Counted from the stretch's first letter, positions 8,996 to 16,734 are shown. The stretch: DNA of 64,000 nt from an uncultured Bacteroidota bacterium (GCA_902512065.1 CABXHU010000002.1:24035-88034); one strand, 5' to 3'. Notes: generated by a model not told the origin, from the sequence alone. A program made the numbers and translations.

Positions 8996-9499
8996 ATGAT
9001 TGGAATTAACGAAAAATTTCCAGAATTCAAGCTTTTAGGAGTAGATGGAAATGAAATATTAGAAATAAGTAGTCAAGATTATAAACAATGGAAGGTAATT
9101 TATTTCTACCCAAAGGATTTCACTTTTATTTGTCCTACTGAAATTACAAGCATGGACAAGTTAAATAGTGAGGCTAAAGTTTTCGGAATAAGTGGAGACA
9201 ATGAATATTGCAAATTAGCCTGGAAAAAAGAGAATGAAGGATTGCGTTTTATTAAGCATCCACTCTTGGCTGATTCTGGTTTAAAATTATCAAGAGAAAT
9301 TGGAGTAGTAGATCAAGAAAATGAAGTTTGTTTACGAGCTACTTTTATTATTGATGAAAATAATATTATAAGACATGTTTCTTGTAATGATTTAGATACA
9401 GGACGAAGTGTTGATGAAATATTACGCACACTACAGGCCTTGAAGACAGGCGGGCTTACTGGCTGTCAATGGGCTCCTGGAGATAAATTTGTGGGATAA
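8996..9499 (+). CDS. AhpC/TSA-family peroxiredoxin
   Basis: A 167-residue thiol peroxidase expected to reduce peroxides in the cytoplasm, as no signal peptide is present. The peroxidatic Cys is C46 in DFTFICPTEI. The C-terminal GCQW (C157) takes the place of the resolving Cys usually found in a VCPxxW motif. A third Cys lies in NEYCKLAW. It starts 17 bases after nosZ and is read with it. Its place inside a nos operon is unusual and suggests protection of copper-site assembly, or of the cell, from peroxide made at oxic-anoxic transitions (inference). Confidence 0.92.
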   Translation: MIGINEKFPEFKLLGVDGNEILEISSQDYKQWKVIYFYPKDFTFICPTEITSMDKLNSEAKVFGISGDNEYCKLAWKKENEGLRFIKHPLLADSGLKLSREIGVVDQENEVCLRATFIIDENNIIRHVSCNDLDTGRSVDEILRTLQALKTGGLTGCQWAPGDKFVG

Positions 9500-9540
9500 A
9501 AAATGAATTTAGTATATCTTTTAATTTGTTGTTTTGATAA

Positions 9541-9605
9541 GTGCTATGGTGTGGTTAGCATAGCACATTATAGAGGTAGGTGTTTTTTAAAGATGCCTGC
9601 CTCTA
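9541..9605 (+). other. Tandem hairpins in the nos operon
   Basis: Two inverted repeats fill the gap after the peroxiredoxin gene. GTGCTATG (9541-9548) pairs with CATAGCAC (9559-9566). TAGAGGTAGG (9571-9580) pairs with CCTGCCTCTA (9596-9605), allowing one G-U. Neither is followed by a T-run on the plus strand, so these look more like mRNA-stabilising or processing hairpins than terminators. No open reading frame of note is present in 9500-9621. Confidence 0.6.
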
Positions 9606-9621
9606 ATTAAAAAAAGAAAAA

Positions 9622-10680
9622 ATGGAAAAATCAAAATTATATATGAGCTTAGGAATGATAATGTTTTTTGTAATATATTTTGTTCCAATATGGACTGTCA
9701 CATTAGAAGCTCCACAATATCCTGAACCTATTGGTCTGAATATTTGGATTAATAAAATTAGCGATATGAATCCAAATGATTTAAAGAATATAAACCTAAT
9801 GAATCATTATATAGGAATGGATGAAATCCCAGAACATATTCCTGAATTTGATTTTCTTCCATTAATCTTAGGAAGTATGATTATTCTTGGGTTTATATTT
9901 ATTTATTTCAATAATAAAAAACTATATGCTTTTTGGTTTATTCTAATGACTGTTTTAGGTATGCTAGGGATCTATGATTTCTGGCTCTGGGGACATGAGT
10001 ATGGTCATAATTTAGATCCTAATGCTGCAATAAAATTTGTAGATGAATTTGGGAATCCTTTAGCCTACCAACCCCCAGTAATTGGCAAAAAAACTATTTT
10101 AAATTTTGTAGCAATCTCCAAACCAAACATCGGAGCTATTCTAATTATAATTGGAATGCTTATGGTTTCTCTTTCAGTTTATGTAAAAAAAGGAGAAAAA
10201 ATTTTCTATAATCAGAAGATAAAAATAAAAAATAAAATTATTGCTGCAAGATTATCCTACACGCTATTAATACTACCATTAATGTATTCTTGCAGTGTTA
10301 ATGCACAAAAGGTAAATTATGGCGAGGACCTTTGTTATAATTGTAAGATGCACATTGTCGATACTCAGCATGCTGCTCAAATTATAACCAAAAAGGGGAA
10401 AAAATTTCTTTTTGATTCTATTGAATGCATGCTCAATGAAATGTCAAATATGGATTTGAGTAAAAACAAATTGTATCTAGCAAACACATATTATGGAAAA
10501 GAAACATTTTTTGATGTAAATAATCTAACCTTTTTAATATCTAAAAAAATTCCAAGCCCAATGGGGGGTAATTTAACCGCATTTAAAAATCTTGATGATG
10601 CTCATAATATAATGAAGGATATGGGTGGTGAAAATTATAATTGGAAAGAAATAAAAAAGAAATATAATATTATACAATAA
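9622..10680 (+). CDS. nosL: Fusion of a nos-cluster membrane protein with copper chaperone NosL
   Basis: A 352-residue protein in two parts. Residues 1-195 have hydrophobic segments at about 7-28, 80-97, 103-122 and 170-187, with a periplasmic-looking loop containing WLWGHEYGHNLDPNAA. In other Bacteroidota a protein of this kind is a separate gene. Residues about 200-352 are NosL, the copper chaperone of the N2O reductase: a complete lipoprotein signal (hydrophobic run then LPLMYSC, Cys 224) and the metal-site motif C238-x2-C241-x-M243. A normal NosL would start at KNKII near residue 207, where the DNA has ATA rather than ATG. The frame is continuous and no frameshift is evident. Confidence 0.88.
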   Translation: MEKSKLYMSLGMIMFFVIYFVPIWTVTLEAPQYPEPIGLNIWINKISDMNPNDLKNINLMNHYIGMDEIPEHIPEFDFLPLILGSMIILGFIFIYFNNKKLYAFWFILMTVLGMLGIYDFWLWGHEYGHNLDPNAAIKFVDEFGNPLAYQPPVIGKKTILNFVAISKPNIGAILIIIGMLMVSLSVYVKKGEKIFYNQKIKIKNKIIAARLSYTLLILPLMYSCSVNAQKVNYGEDLCYNCKMHIVDTQHAAQIITKKGKKFLFDSIECMLNEMSNMDLSKNKLYLANTYYGKETFFDVNNLTFLISKKIPSPMGGNLTAFKNLDDAHNIMKDMGGENYNWKEIKKKYNIIQ

Positions 10681-10691
10681 TAACATTTGAA

Positions 10692-11936
10692 ATGAAATCA
10701 TTACTAACCACTATTATTTGTTTATTCTCTATCAATATTATATACTCATCCGTAATAATTGTCTGTAACAAGTGTGATATATCTGATATATCAATAGCCA
10801 TTGATAAAGCCAAAAACCACGATACTATAATTATCAAAAAAGGAACTTATTATGAATTTGATATAGAAATTAATAAGCCCATAAAAATTATTGGAGAAAA
10901 TTCAATAATTGATGTTGAGTTTAATGGAGGAGGATTTAATATAAAATCTGACAGTGTATATTTATCTAATTTAAAAATCAATAATATTAAAAGATCATAT
11001 ACGAAGGATATTGCTGGTATTGTGGCTTATAAATCAGACCATTTTGTAATAGAAAATATTGAATTTAATAATCCCTTTTTTGCAATATTCTTGCAAAAAT
11101 CTAGGAATGGTATAATACGGAATAATATAATAAAAGGAGTCAATAATGATGTATTAAATTCTGGAAATGGGATACATCTATGGGATTCAAAAAATATAGA
11201 AATTGAAAACAACAAAATAATTAATATGCGGGATGGTATATATCTAGAGTTTGTTAGTGCTGCTAGCATAAATAATAATATAAGTGAGAAAAATTTGCGA
11301 TATGGACTTCATTTTATGTTTTCAAACGAAAACAAATATTCTAATAATATTTTTATAAATAATGCGGCTGGTGTAGCAGTAATGTTTTCTAAAAATATTA
11401 TAATTCACAGTAATAGATTTGAGAATAATTGGGGCTCTTCTTCTTACGGCCTTTTATTAAAAGAAATTTATGATGCTAAAATTCAAAACAATTATTTTTA
11501 TCAAAATACCATTGGAATAGCTGTTGAGGGATCAAACAGGATCAACTATAATCATAATATTTTTAAACAAAACGGTTGGGCTACAAAAATTTCTGGGGGG
11601 TGTTATGAAAATATTTTTACAGATAACGATTATCTAAATAATACCTTTGATCTTTCATATAAAGGACGAGAAAATGATAATGTATTCTCGGGAAATTATT
11701 GGAGCAATTATGTTGGTTATGATTTAAATCATGACGGTATAGGTGATGTCGCATTTATGCCAATTAAATTATTTTCTTATATAGTAAATTCAGTTCCTGA
11801 AGCAATAACACTTCATAGAAGTTTATTTGTTGAATTAATAAACTTTTCAGAAAAAGTAGCTCCAATATTTACACCCAAATACATAATGGATAAGGAGCCA
11901 AAAATAAAACCAATAAATTATGTTATCAATTACTAA
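10692..11936 (+). CDS. nosD: NosD, periplasmic copper-processing protein
   Basis: A 414-residue exported right-handed beta-helix protein needed, with NosF and NosY, for assembly of the CuZ centre. A signal peptide covers about 1-18. The body is a run of Asn-rich parallel beta-helix (CASH/PbH1) repeats, for example IEIENNKIINMRDGIYLE, NKYSNNIFINNAAGV and NRINYNHNIFKQNG. The end of the domain carries GNYWSNYVGYDLNHDGIGD, typical of NosD. Its last 17 bases overlap the nosF start, indicating translational coupling. Confidence 0.95.
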   Translation: MKSLLTTIICLFSINIIYSSVIIVCNKCDISDISIAIDKAKNHDTIIIKKGTYYEFDIEINKPIKIIGENSIIDVEFNGGGFNIKSDSVYLSNLKINNIKRSYTKDIAGIVAYKSDHFVIENIEFNNPFFAIFLQKSRNGIIRNNIIKGVNNDVLNSGNGIHLWDSKNIEIENNKIINMRDGIYLEFVSAASINNNISEKNLRYGLHFMFSNENKYSNNIFINNAAGVAVMFSKNIIIHSNRFENNWGSSSYGLLLKEIYDAKIQNNYFYQNTIGIAVEGSNRINYNHNIFKQNGWATKISGGCYENIFTDNDYLNNTFDLSYKGRENDNVFSGNYWSNYVGYDLNHDGIGDVAFMPIKLFSYIVNSVPEAITLHRSLFVELINFSEKVAPIFTPKYIMDKEPKIKPINYVINY

Positions 11937-12615
11937 TCTTAATAAGAGTTTTGGAAAATTAGAAGTTCTTCAAGGAATTAATATAAATATTGTTAAGCAA
12001 GGCATATTTGCAATATTAGGCCCAAATGGTTCAGGGAAAACAACATTAATTAAGACAATATTAGGCTTGGTTATTCCTGATTTTGGCTCGATAACTATAA
12101 ATGATAAGGAAATCATTAACAGATGGGCTTATAGATCAGAGATTTCATATTTACCTCAAATTGCGAACTTTCCCAGTAATTTAACGGTTATAGAAATAAT
12201 TAATCTGATTAAAAATATACGGCCAAACACAAAATTGGACAAGGACCTTATTGATTTATTTAATATTAAAGAGTCAATGAATAAAAAACTAGTAGATCTT
12301 TCTGGCGGAACAAAACAAAAAGTAAACATTGTTCTCACCTTTATGTCTGACTCACCAATTATTATTTTAGATGAACCTACAGCAGGATTAGATCCAATAT
12401 CTTTAATAAAGTTAAAAGATCTGCTTATAAGAGAGAAAGAAAAAGGAAAAACTATAATAGTTACTTCTCACATAATGAGTTTTATTGAAGAGATATCTCA
12501 TGATATTTTCTTTCTTCTAGATGGAAAAATTTTCTTCAATGGAACAATAGAAGATTTGAAAGTAAGAACAAATGAAAGCACTTTAGAACGTGCCATTGCC
12601 AATCTATTAAAATAA
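11920..12615 (+). CDS. nosF: NosF, ABC transporter ATP-binding protein
   Basis: A 231-residue cytoplasmic ATPase partner of NosY in copper-site maturation. Motifs: Walker A GPNGSGKTT (about 34-42), the signature loop LSGGTKQK, Walker B IIILDEPTAGLDP and the switch His in TSHIM. The start lies inside the end of nosD. The next gene, nosY, begins 5 bases after the stop. Confidence 0.96.
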   Translation: MLSITNLNKSFGKLEVLQGININIVKQGIFAILGPNGSGKTTLIKTILGLVIPDFGSITINDKEIINRWAYRSEISYLPQIANFPSNLTVIEIINLIKNIRPNTKLDKDLIDLFNIKESMNKKLVDLSGGTKQKVNIVLTFMSDSPIIILDEPTAGLDPISLIKLKDLLIREKEKGKTIIVTSHIMSFIEEISHDIFFLLDGKIFFNGTIEDLKVRTNESTLERAIANLLK

Positions 12616-12620
12616 TAGAA

Positions 12621-13403
12621 ATGTATAAAATATTAAGATATAGTTTTTATGATTTAATTAGAAGTAAATGGTGTTATATATATTTTGGTTTTTACTTTAT
12701 ATTAAGTTCAAGTCTGCTGTTTTTAAATAATAGTTTAGCAAAATCAATTATTACTTTAATGAATGTCATAGTTGTGCTGACTCCTCTTATAGGATCTATT
12801 TTTGGAGCTATGTACTACTATAGTTCTAAAGAATTTGTTGAATTATTATTAGCTCAACCCATAAAAAGAAATACAGTTTTTTTAGGACAATATATAGGGC
12901 TTTCATTATCTCTATCAGTAAGCTTATTGTTAGGGCTTTCTATACCTTTTATTGTTTATGGAATGCTAATTTCTCCAGAAATAACAAATTTTATTTCAGT
13001 AATAATCATTGGAGTATTGTTGACATTTATTTTTACGGCTATTTCATACTATATAGCTCTTTCAAATGATGATAATATAAAAGGGATTGGCATAGCCATT
13101 CTTTTTTGGTTATTTATGGCAGTAATTTATGATGGCATTTTTCTTATATGCTTATTGACATTAAAAGAATATCCTCTAGAAAATTTCTCATTATTTTCAA
13201 TCTTGATAAATCCAATAGATTTATCAAGGATCTTAATCATTCTTAAATTAGATATTTCTGCACTTTTGGGGTATACTGGAGCTGTTTTTCAAGGATTTTT
13301 TGGTAGAAAAATGGGCATATTAATTATTGGCTCTGTATTAATGTTATGGACAATTATACCAATAATTATGATTAATATTAAAAGCAAAAGAAAAGATTTT
13401 TAA
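12621..13403 (+). CDS. nosY: NosY, ABC transporter permease
   Basis: A 260-residue integral membrane protein with about six hydrophobic helices, beginning with the amphipathic MYKILRYSFYDLIRSKW stretch typical of ABC-2 type permeases. EFVELLLAQPIKRNTVFLGQY is the NosY-type cytoplasmic loop that contacts NosF. It is the last gene of the operon that begins at 5892. Confidence 0.95.
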   Translation: MYKILRYSFYDLIRSKWCYIYFGFYFILSSSLLFLNNSLAKSIITLMNVIVVLTPLIGSIFGAMYYYSSKEFVELLLAQPIKRNTVFLGQYIGLSLSLSVSLLLGLSIPFIVYGMLISPEITNFISVIIIGVLLTFIFTAISYYIALSNDDNIKGIGIAILFWLFMAVIYDGIFLICLLTLKEYPLENFSLFSILINPIDLSRILIILKLDISALLGYTGAVFQGFFGRKMGILIIGSVLMLWTIIPIIMINIKSKRKDF

Positions 13404-13455
13404 TTTCTTTTTTATAAATCATTAAATTTTATATAAGCTAAAAAAGAGTTAAAAT

Positions 13456-13469
13456 ATGATATACGTCAT
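13456..13469. promoter_or_regulatory. FNR-type operator, copy 3 (cytochrome c promoter)
   Basis: ATGATATACGTCAT lies within a longer inverted repeat (AAAATATGA...TCATATTTT, 13451-13474). A -7-like AACCTTTG lies at 13492-13499; its G is 43 bases after the first palindrome base, the same spacing as copies 2 and 4. The cytochrome gene starts at 13525. Confidence 0.75.
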
Positions 13470-13524
13470 ATTTTAACTATAATATATTAACAACCTTTGT
13501 CTTATGATTATAATTCAAGTGTAG

Positions 13525-14229
13525 ATGAAGGTTTTATTTCCATCATGGATTAGAGTTTCTCTTCTATTTATAATTCTAATTGGATTATTTGAATTACTAT
13601 TTGGATCAGGAACAAAAATAGTTTTTTTAGAAAAACCTATTATTCTCTTATTTTTAATTTTATTCTTTTTACTTATAATAGCTTTTGAATTAGTCTTAGG
13701 ATGCATTAGGGCTATTCTTGACCAATCAGGAATCAAAGGAGTTTCTTCTAATCATAAAAAAATAAAAGCTTATTTAGACCCTAAATGGGCATATTCTTCA
13801 ATAATAGGCATTATTTGTTTTGGATCATTTTTTGGTGGAGATTATTTTTTTGATTCTAACTATTCCTTGAAAAAAATTATAGAAAATCATCAAAAAAATA
13901 ATTTTTCGAATATTGAAATTTTAACAAGTTTAAATGATCTTGAAAATGGTAGAAATATATATGAGACAAACTGTTCTGTATGCCATGCTAATGATGGAGG
14001 CGGAGGTATTGGTCCCAATTTTACGGACAGTTATTGGATACAAGGCGGTGGGATAAAAAATATCGTGAAGACAATAACTTTGGGCGGAAGAGAGGGTAAA
14101 GGGATGATCGCATGGAATGAGATTTTAACCCCATTAGAAATTAGCCAGGTAGCAAGCTATATAGTTCGTTTTGAAGGTAATAACTCAGTTAAGCCTAAAG
14201 CTGCTGAAGGTGCCTTGTGGACTAATTAG
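13525..14229 (+). CDS. Membrane-anchored monoheme cytochrome c, CcoP-like
   Basis: A 234-residue protein with two N-terminal hydrophobic segments (about 9-26 and 34-60) and a linker with DPKWAYSSIIG. The cytochrome c domain has heme site CSVCH (about 150-154) and NFTDSYWIQGGG...GKGMIAWNEILTP, which closely resembles subunit III (CcoP) of cbb3 oxidases; the axial Met is in GMIAW. No ccoN, ccoO or ccoQ gene is near. With its own operator upstream and nos genes on either side, it is best read as a quinol-side electron carrier recruited to N2O respiration, though a distant cbb3 oxidase cannot be excluded. Confidence 0.85.
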   Translation: MKVLFPSWIRVSLLFIILIGLFELLFGSGTKIVFLEKPIILLFLILFFLLIIAFELVLGCIRAILDQSGIKGVSSNHKKIKAYLDPKWAYSSIIGIICFGSFFGGDYFFDSNYSLKKIIENHQKNNFSNIEILTSLNDLENGRNIYETNCSVCHANDGGGGIGPNFTDSYWIQGGGIKNIVKTITLGGREGKGMIAWNEILTPLEISQVASYIVRFEGNNSVKPKAAEGALWTN

Positions 14230-14273
14230 TTAAAATAATTTTGCTTTTATTACCGAAAATAAATTCCGGTTTT

Positions 14274-14287
14274 ATGATAAATGTCAT
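14274..14287. promoter_or_regulatory. FNR-type operator, copy 4 (MBL-rhodanese promoter)
   Basis: ATGATAAATGTCAT precedes a -7-like TTCTTTTG at 14310-14317, again with its G 43 bases from the first palindrome base. It controls the pair of genes starting at 14337 and 14602. An alternative -7 (AATTTTTG, 14302-14309) would match the 35-base spacing of copy 1. Confidence 0.7.
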
Positions 14288-14336
14288 ATTAATTTTTTTT
14301 CAATTTTTGTTCTTTTGATTATAATAATAATTGACT

Positions 14337-14600
14337 ATGAAACTAAGCTCTTATCAAAGAAAAGACCAATATTTGTTTAATATAATAGCAGGTTTTGTTA
14401 TTTCAGTAATAGTTGCTGGATGTTCAACATATTATATAGCTCAGCATCTAGATTATTTTGTTCTTAGACTTATGTTAACTGCTATTCCTATTGCTATTTT
14501 ATTGGTTTGCATATTATCTGTTCAACCCCCCAAAACAATATACTATGCTACAATTCTATCACTTACAGCAAGTTTTTTATCAATACTAATTAATTTTTAA
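14337..14600 (+). CDS. Small three-helix membrane protein, unknown function
   Basis: An 87-residue protein with hydrophobic segments at about 11-31, 41-58 and 65-87 and a single Cys in the first (VAGCSTYY). I chose ATG at 14337; a TTG two codons earlier is possible. No known domain is recognised. It is sandwiched between an FNR-type operator and the MBL-rhodanese gene, which starts 1 base after its stop, so the two are translated from one message. Confidence 0.7.
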   Translation: MKLSSYQRKDQYLFNIIAGFVISVIVAGCSTYYIAQHLDYFVLRLMLTAIPIAILLVCILSVQPPKTIYYATILSLTASFLSILINF

Positions 14601-14601
14601 A

Positions 14602-16023
14602 ATGAATATAAAACAGCTGTATACTCCCTGTCTTTCTGAGGCTACTTATTATATTAGCTCAAATGGAGAGGCTGCAATTATTGATCCCCTTAGAGAGACT
14701 AAGCCTTATATAAATCTTTTACAATCTGACAATACTAATCTCAAATATATATTTCTTACTCATTTTCATGCAGACTTTGTTTCAGGTCATGTTGATTTGG
14801 CAAAAGAAACTGGAGCAAAAATAATTTATGGCCCTACTGCTATGGCAAATTTTGATTTTCAACAAGGTGTAGATGGAGAAGTTTTTAAGCTTGGAAAACT
14901 AGAAATTAAATTAATTCATACTCCTGGGCATACACTTGAATCAATATGCCTTTTGCTTTTTGATGAGTCTATGAAGGAGCATTGTTTGTTTTCAGGAGAT
15001 ACAGTTTTTATTGGTGATGTAGGAAGACCAGATCTTGCTGCTACAGATGAATTAACTAAGGAAGATTTAGCAAAGCTCTTGTATCGCTCCATACATACTA
15101 AAATACTTCCTCTCCCTGATAACATAATTGTCTATCCAAATCATGGAAAGGGTTCCGTATGTGGAAAACACATGAGTGAAAAAACCTTTGATACGTTATT
15201 AGGTCAAAAGCAAACAAACTATGCGTTAAACCCGAAATTAACTGAAGAAGATTTTGTAGAAAGAGTTTTGGAAGGTCTTCTTGCTCCACCACAATATTTC
15301 CCTAAGAATGTGCAAATGAATAAACAAATAAATAAAAATATAAATGAGATAATTTCAAAAGGCTTAACCCCATTAACCATTACCCAATTTCTTAGATTTA
15401 GCAGCTGTGAAAATATATTGCTATTAGATGTTCGTTCCGCAAAAGAATTTGCTGATGGACATATACCAGGATCAATTTTTATAGGTTTAGAAGGTCCTTT
15501 TGCCCCACTAGTTGGAGCACTAATTCCTGATTTGAATCAAAAAATAGTACTAGTTTCTCCGAAAGCCAGAGAACTAGAAGCTATAACACGGTTATCAAGA
15601 GTTGGTTATGATAATGTAATTGGATATATAGAAGATGCTTCAAAATATTGGGAAAATAAGGGATGGAAATTAGAAAAGTTAAATACAATTAAAGCAACCT
15701 CAAAAATTTTATTACAAAATCCTTATTTTATCGATGTTAGAGAAAAAACAAAGTATGAAGTAAGCCATGCAAAACACTCTGAAAATATTCCAATCAAGTT
15801 TATAAGAAATAATAATTTAAATCCTAATATAAGATACTACGTGTATTGTAACAAGGGATATCTTTCAACAATTGCAATTTCAATATTTAAAAAACTTGGA
15901 ATTAATAATCTAGTAAATGTAACTGGTGGATTTGAAGAAATTAAAAAAAGCTTTGTTCCAGTTTATAAAAAAGACTGCTCTTGTACTCAATGCAACTGTA
16001 AAAAACTTGCAGAACTAAATTAA
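14602..16023 (+). CDS. Metallo-beta-lactamase fold / double-rhodanese protein
   Basis: A 473-residue cytoplasmic protein. The N-terminal half is an MBL-fold metal hydrolase of the persulfide dioxygenase/glyoxalase II branch: THFHADFVSGH (53-63; H54, H56, D58), HTPGHT, SGDTVFIGDVGRPDLA and PNHGKGS. Two rhodanese domains follow. The first (DVRSAKEFADGHIPG) has VSPKAREL at its active loop and lacks the catalytic Cys. The second (DVREKTKYEVSHAKH) keeps it in YCNKGYLS. The protein ends in a four-Cys tail, CSCTQCNCKK. It probably handles persulfide or other sulfane sulfur. An FNR-type operator places it in the nos regulon. Confidence 0.88.
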   Translation: MNIKQLYTPCLSEATYYISSNGEAAIIDPLRETKPYINLLQSDNTNLKYIFLTHFHADFVSGHVDLAKETGAKIIYGPTAMANFDFQQGVDGEVFKLGKLEIKLIHTPGHTLESICLLLFDESMKEHCLFSGDTVFIGDVGRPDLAATDELTKEDLAKLLYRSIHTKILPLPDNIIVYPNHGKGSVCGKHMSEKTFDTLLGQKQTNYALNPKLTEEDFVERVLEGLLAPPQYFPKNVQMNKQINKNINEIISKGLTPLTITQFLRFSSCENILLLDVRSAKEFADGHIPGSIFIGLEGPFAPLVGALIPDLNQKIVLVSPKARELEAITRLSRVGYDNVIGYIEDASKYWENKGWKLEKLNTIKATSKILLQNPYFIDVREKTKYEVSHAKHSENIPIKFIRNNNLNPNIRYYVYCNKGYLSTIAISIFKKLGINNLVNVTGGFEEIKKSFVPVYKKDCSCTQCNCKKLAELN

Positions 16024-16028
16024 AACGC

Positions 16029-16712
16029 TTAAATATTAACAATTTTTTCTAGTTTATTTAACTCTAGAATTTTAATTTTTTTTCCTTTAATCGAAATGTA
16101 CTTTTTATTTTTTAATTCAGATAAAATACGAATTGCAGATTCTGTAGCTGTACCAACAATATTTGCATAATCCTCTCTAGATAATTCGATCATTAACATT
16201 CCGTCTTTGTCATTTCCAAAAGAATTATTAATATGTAATAAAAGTTCAATTATACGTTTTTTTACAGATTTTTGAGCAATATCTACAATTGTATTATTTG
16301 AGGTTTTTAGTTCATCTGCCATTGAGTGTAATAATTCCTTAGCAAAATATCCATTTTTCATTATGTCTGAATTTATTTCTTTTTGTGGAATAAAACACAC
16401 CTGAGTATCAGTTATAGCTGTAGCACTTAAATTAGTTCTTTCTTGAGCAAATAAGGAGCGCTGTCCCATTAAGTCTCCCTTTATGATAAGCTTTACAATA
16501 TGACCTTTCCCATTTACTCCTAATTTTGATAATTTCACTACTCCATCTCGTACACAATAAATGCCATTTAATTTTTCTCCTTCTTCAAATATTTTTTTTC
16601 CTTTATGAAAAAGCTGTGTTTCTTTAAATTTGCTGATTCTAGCCAATTCTTCTGGATTCAATACATTTAATGCATTGCATTTTCTTACTATACAAAATTC
16701 ACATTTACTCAT
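16029..16712 (-). CDS. Crp/Fnr-family regulator with four FNR-like cysteines
   Basis: A 227-residue transcription factor with a cNMP-binding-type beta-roll (about 25-110), dimerisation helix and a C-terminal winged helix. N-terminal Cys 4, 7 and 12 (C-x2-C-x4-C) and C106 in QVCFIP align with E. coli FNR C20, C23, C29 and C122 (MVCEIP), apart from a one-residue shorter last spacer. This suggests an oxygen-sensitive [4Fe-4S] cluster. The recognition helix has E191 and R195 (TATESAIR), the Glu-x3-Arg pair that reads TGA half-sites and so fits the ATGA/TCAT palindromes at 4663, 5821, 13456 and 14274. It converges on the MBL-rhodanese gene with a 5-base gap. Confidence 0.9.
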   Translation of the reverse strand: MSKCEFCIVRKCNALNVLNPEELARISKFKETQLFHKGKKIFEEGEKLNGIYCVRDGVVKLSKLGVNGKGHIVKLIIKGDLMGQRSLFAQERTNLSATAITDTQVCFIPQKEINSDIMKNGYFAKELLHSMADELKTSNNTIVDIAQKSVKKRIIELLLHINNSFGNDKDGMLMIELSREDYANIVGTATESAIRILSELKNKKYISIKGKKIKILELNKLEKIVNI

Positions 16713-16726
16713 GGTAATTAATTATA

Positions 16727-16734
16727 CAAAAATA
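16727..16734 (-). promoter_or_regulatory. -7 promoter element of the Fnr-type regulator
   Basis: TATTTTTG on the minus strand matches TAnnTTTG. Transcription would start about 8 bases before the start codon at 16712, leaving almost no leader. No ATGA/TCAT palindrome lies upstream, so autoregulation by that site is not evident. Confidence 0.5.
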
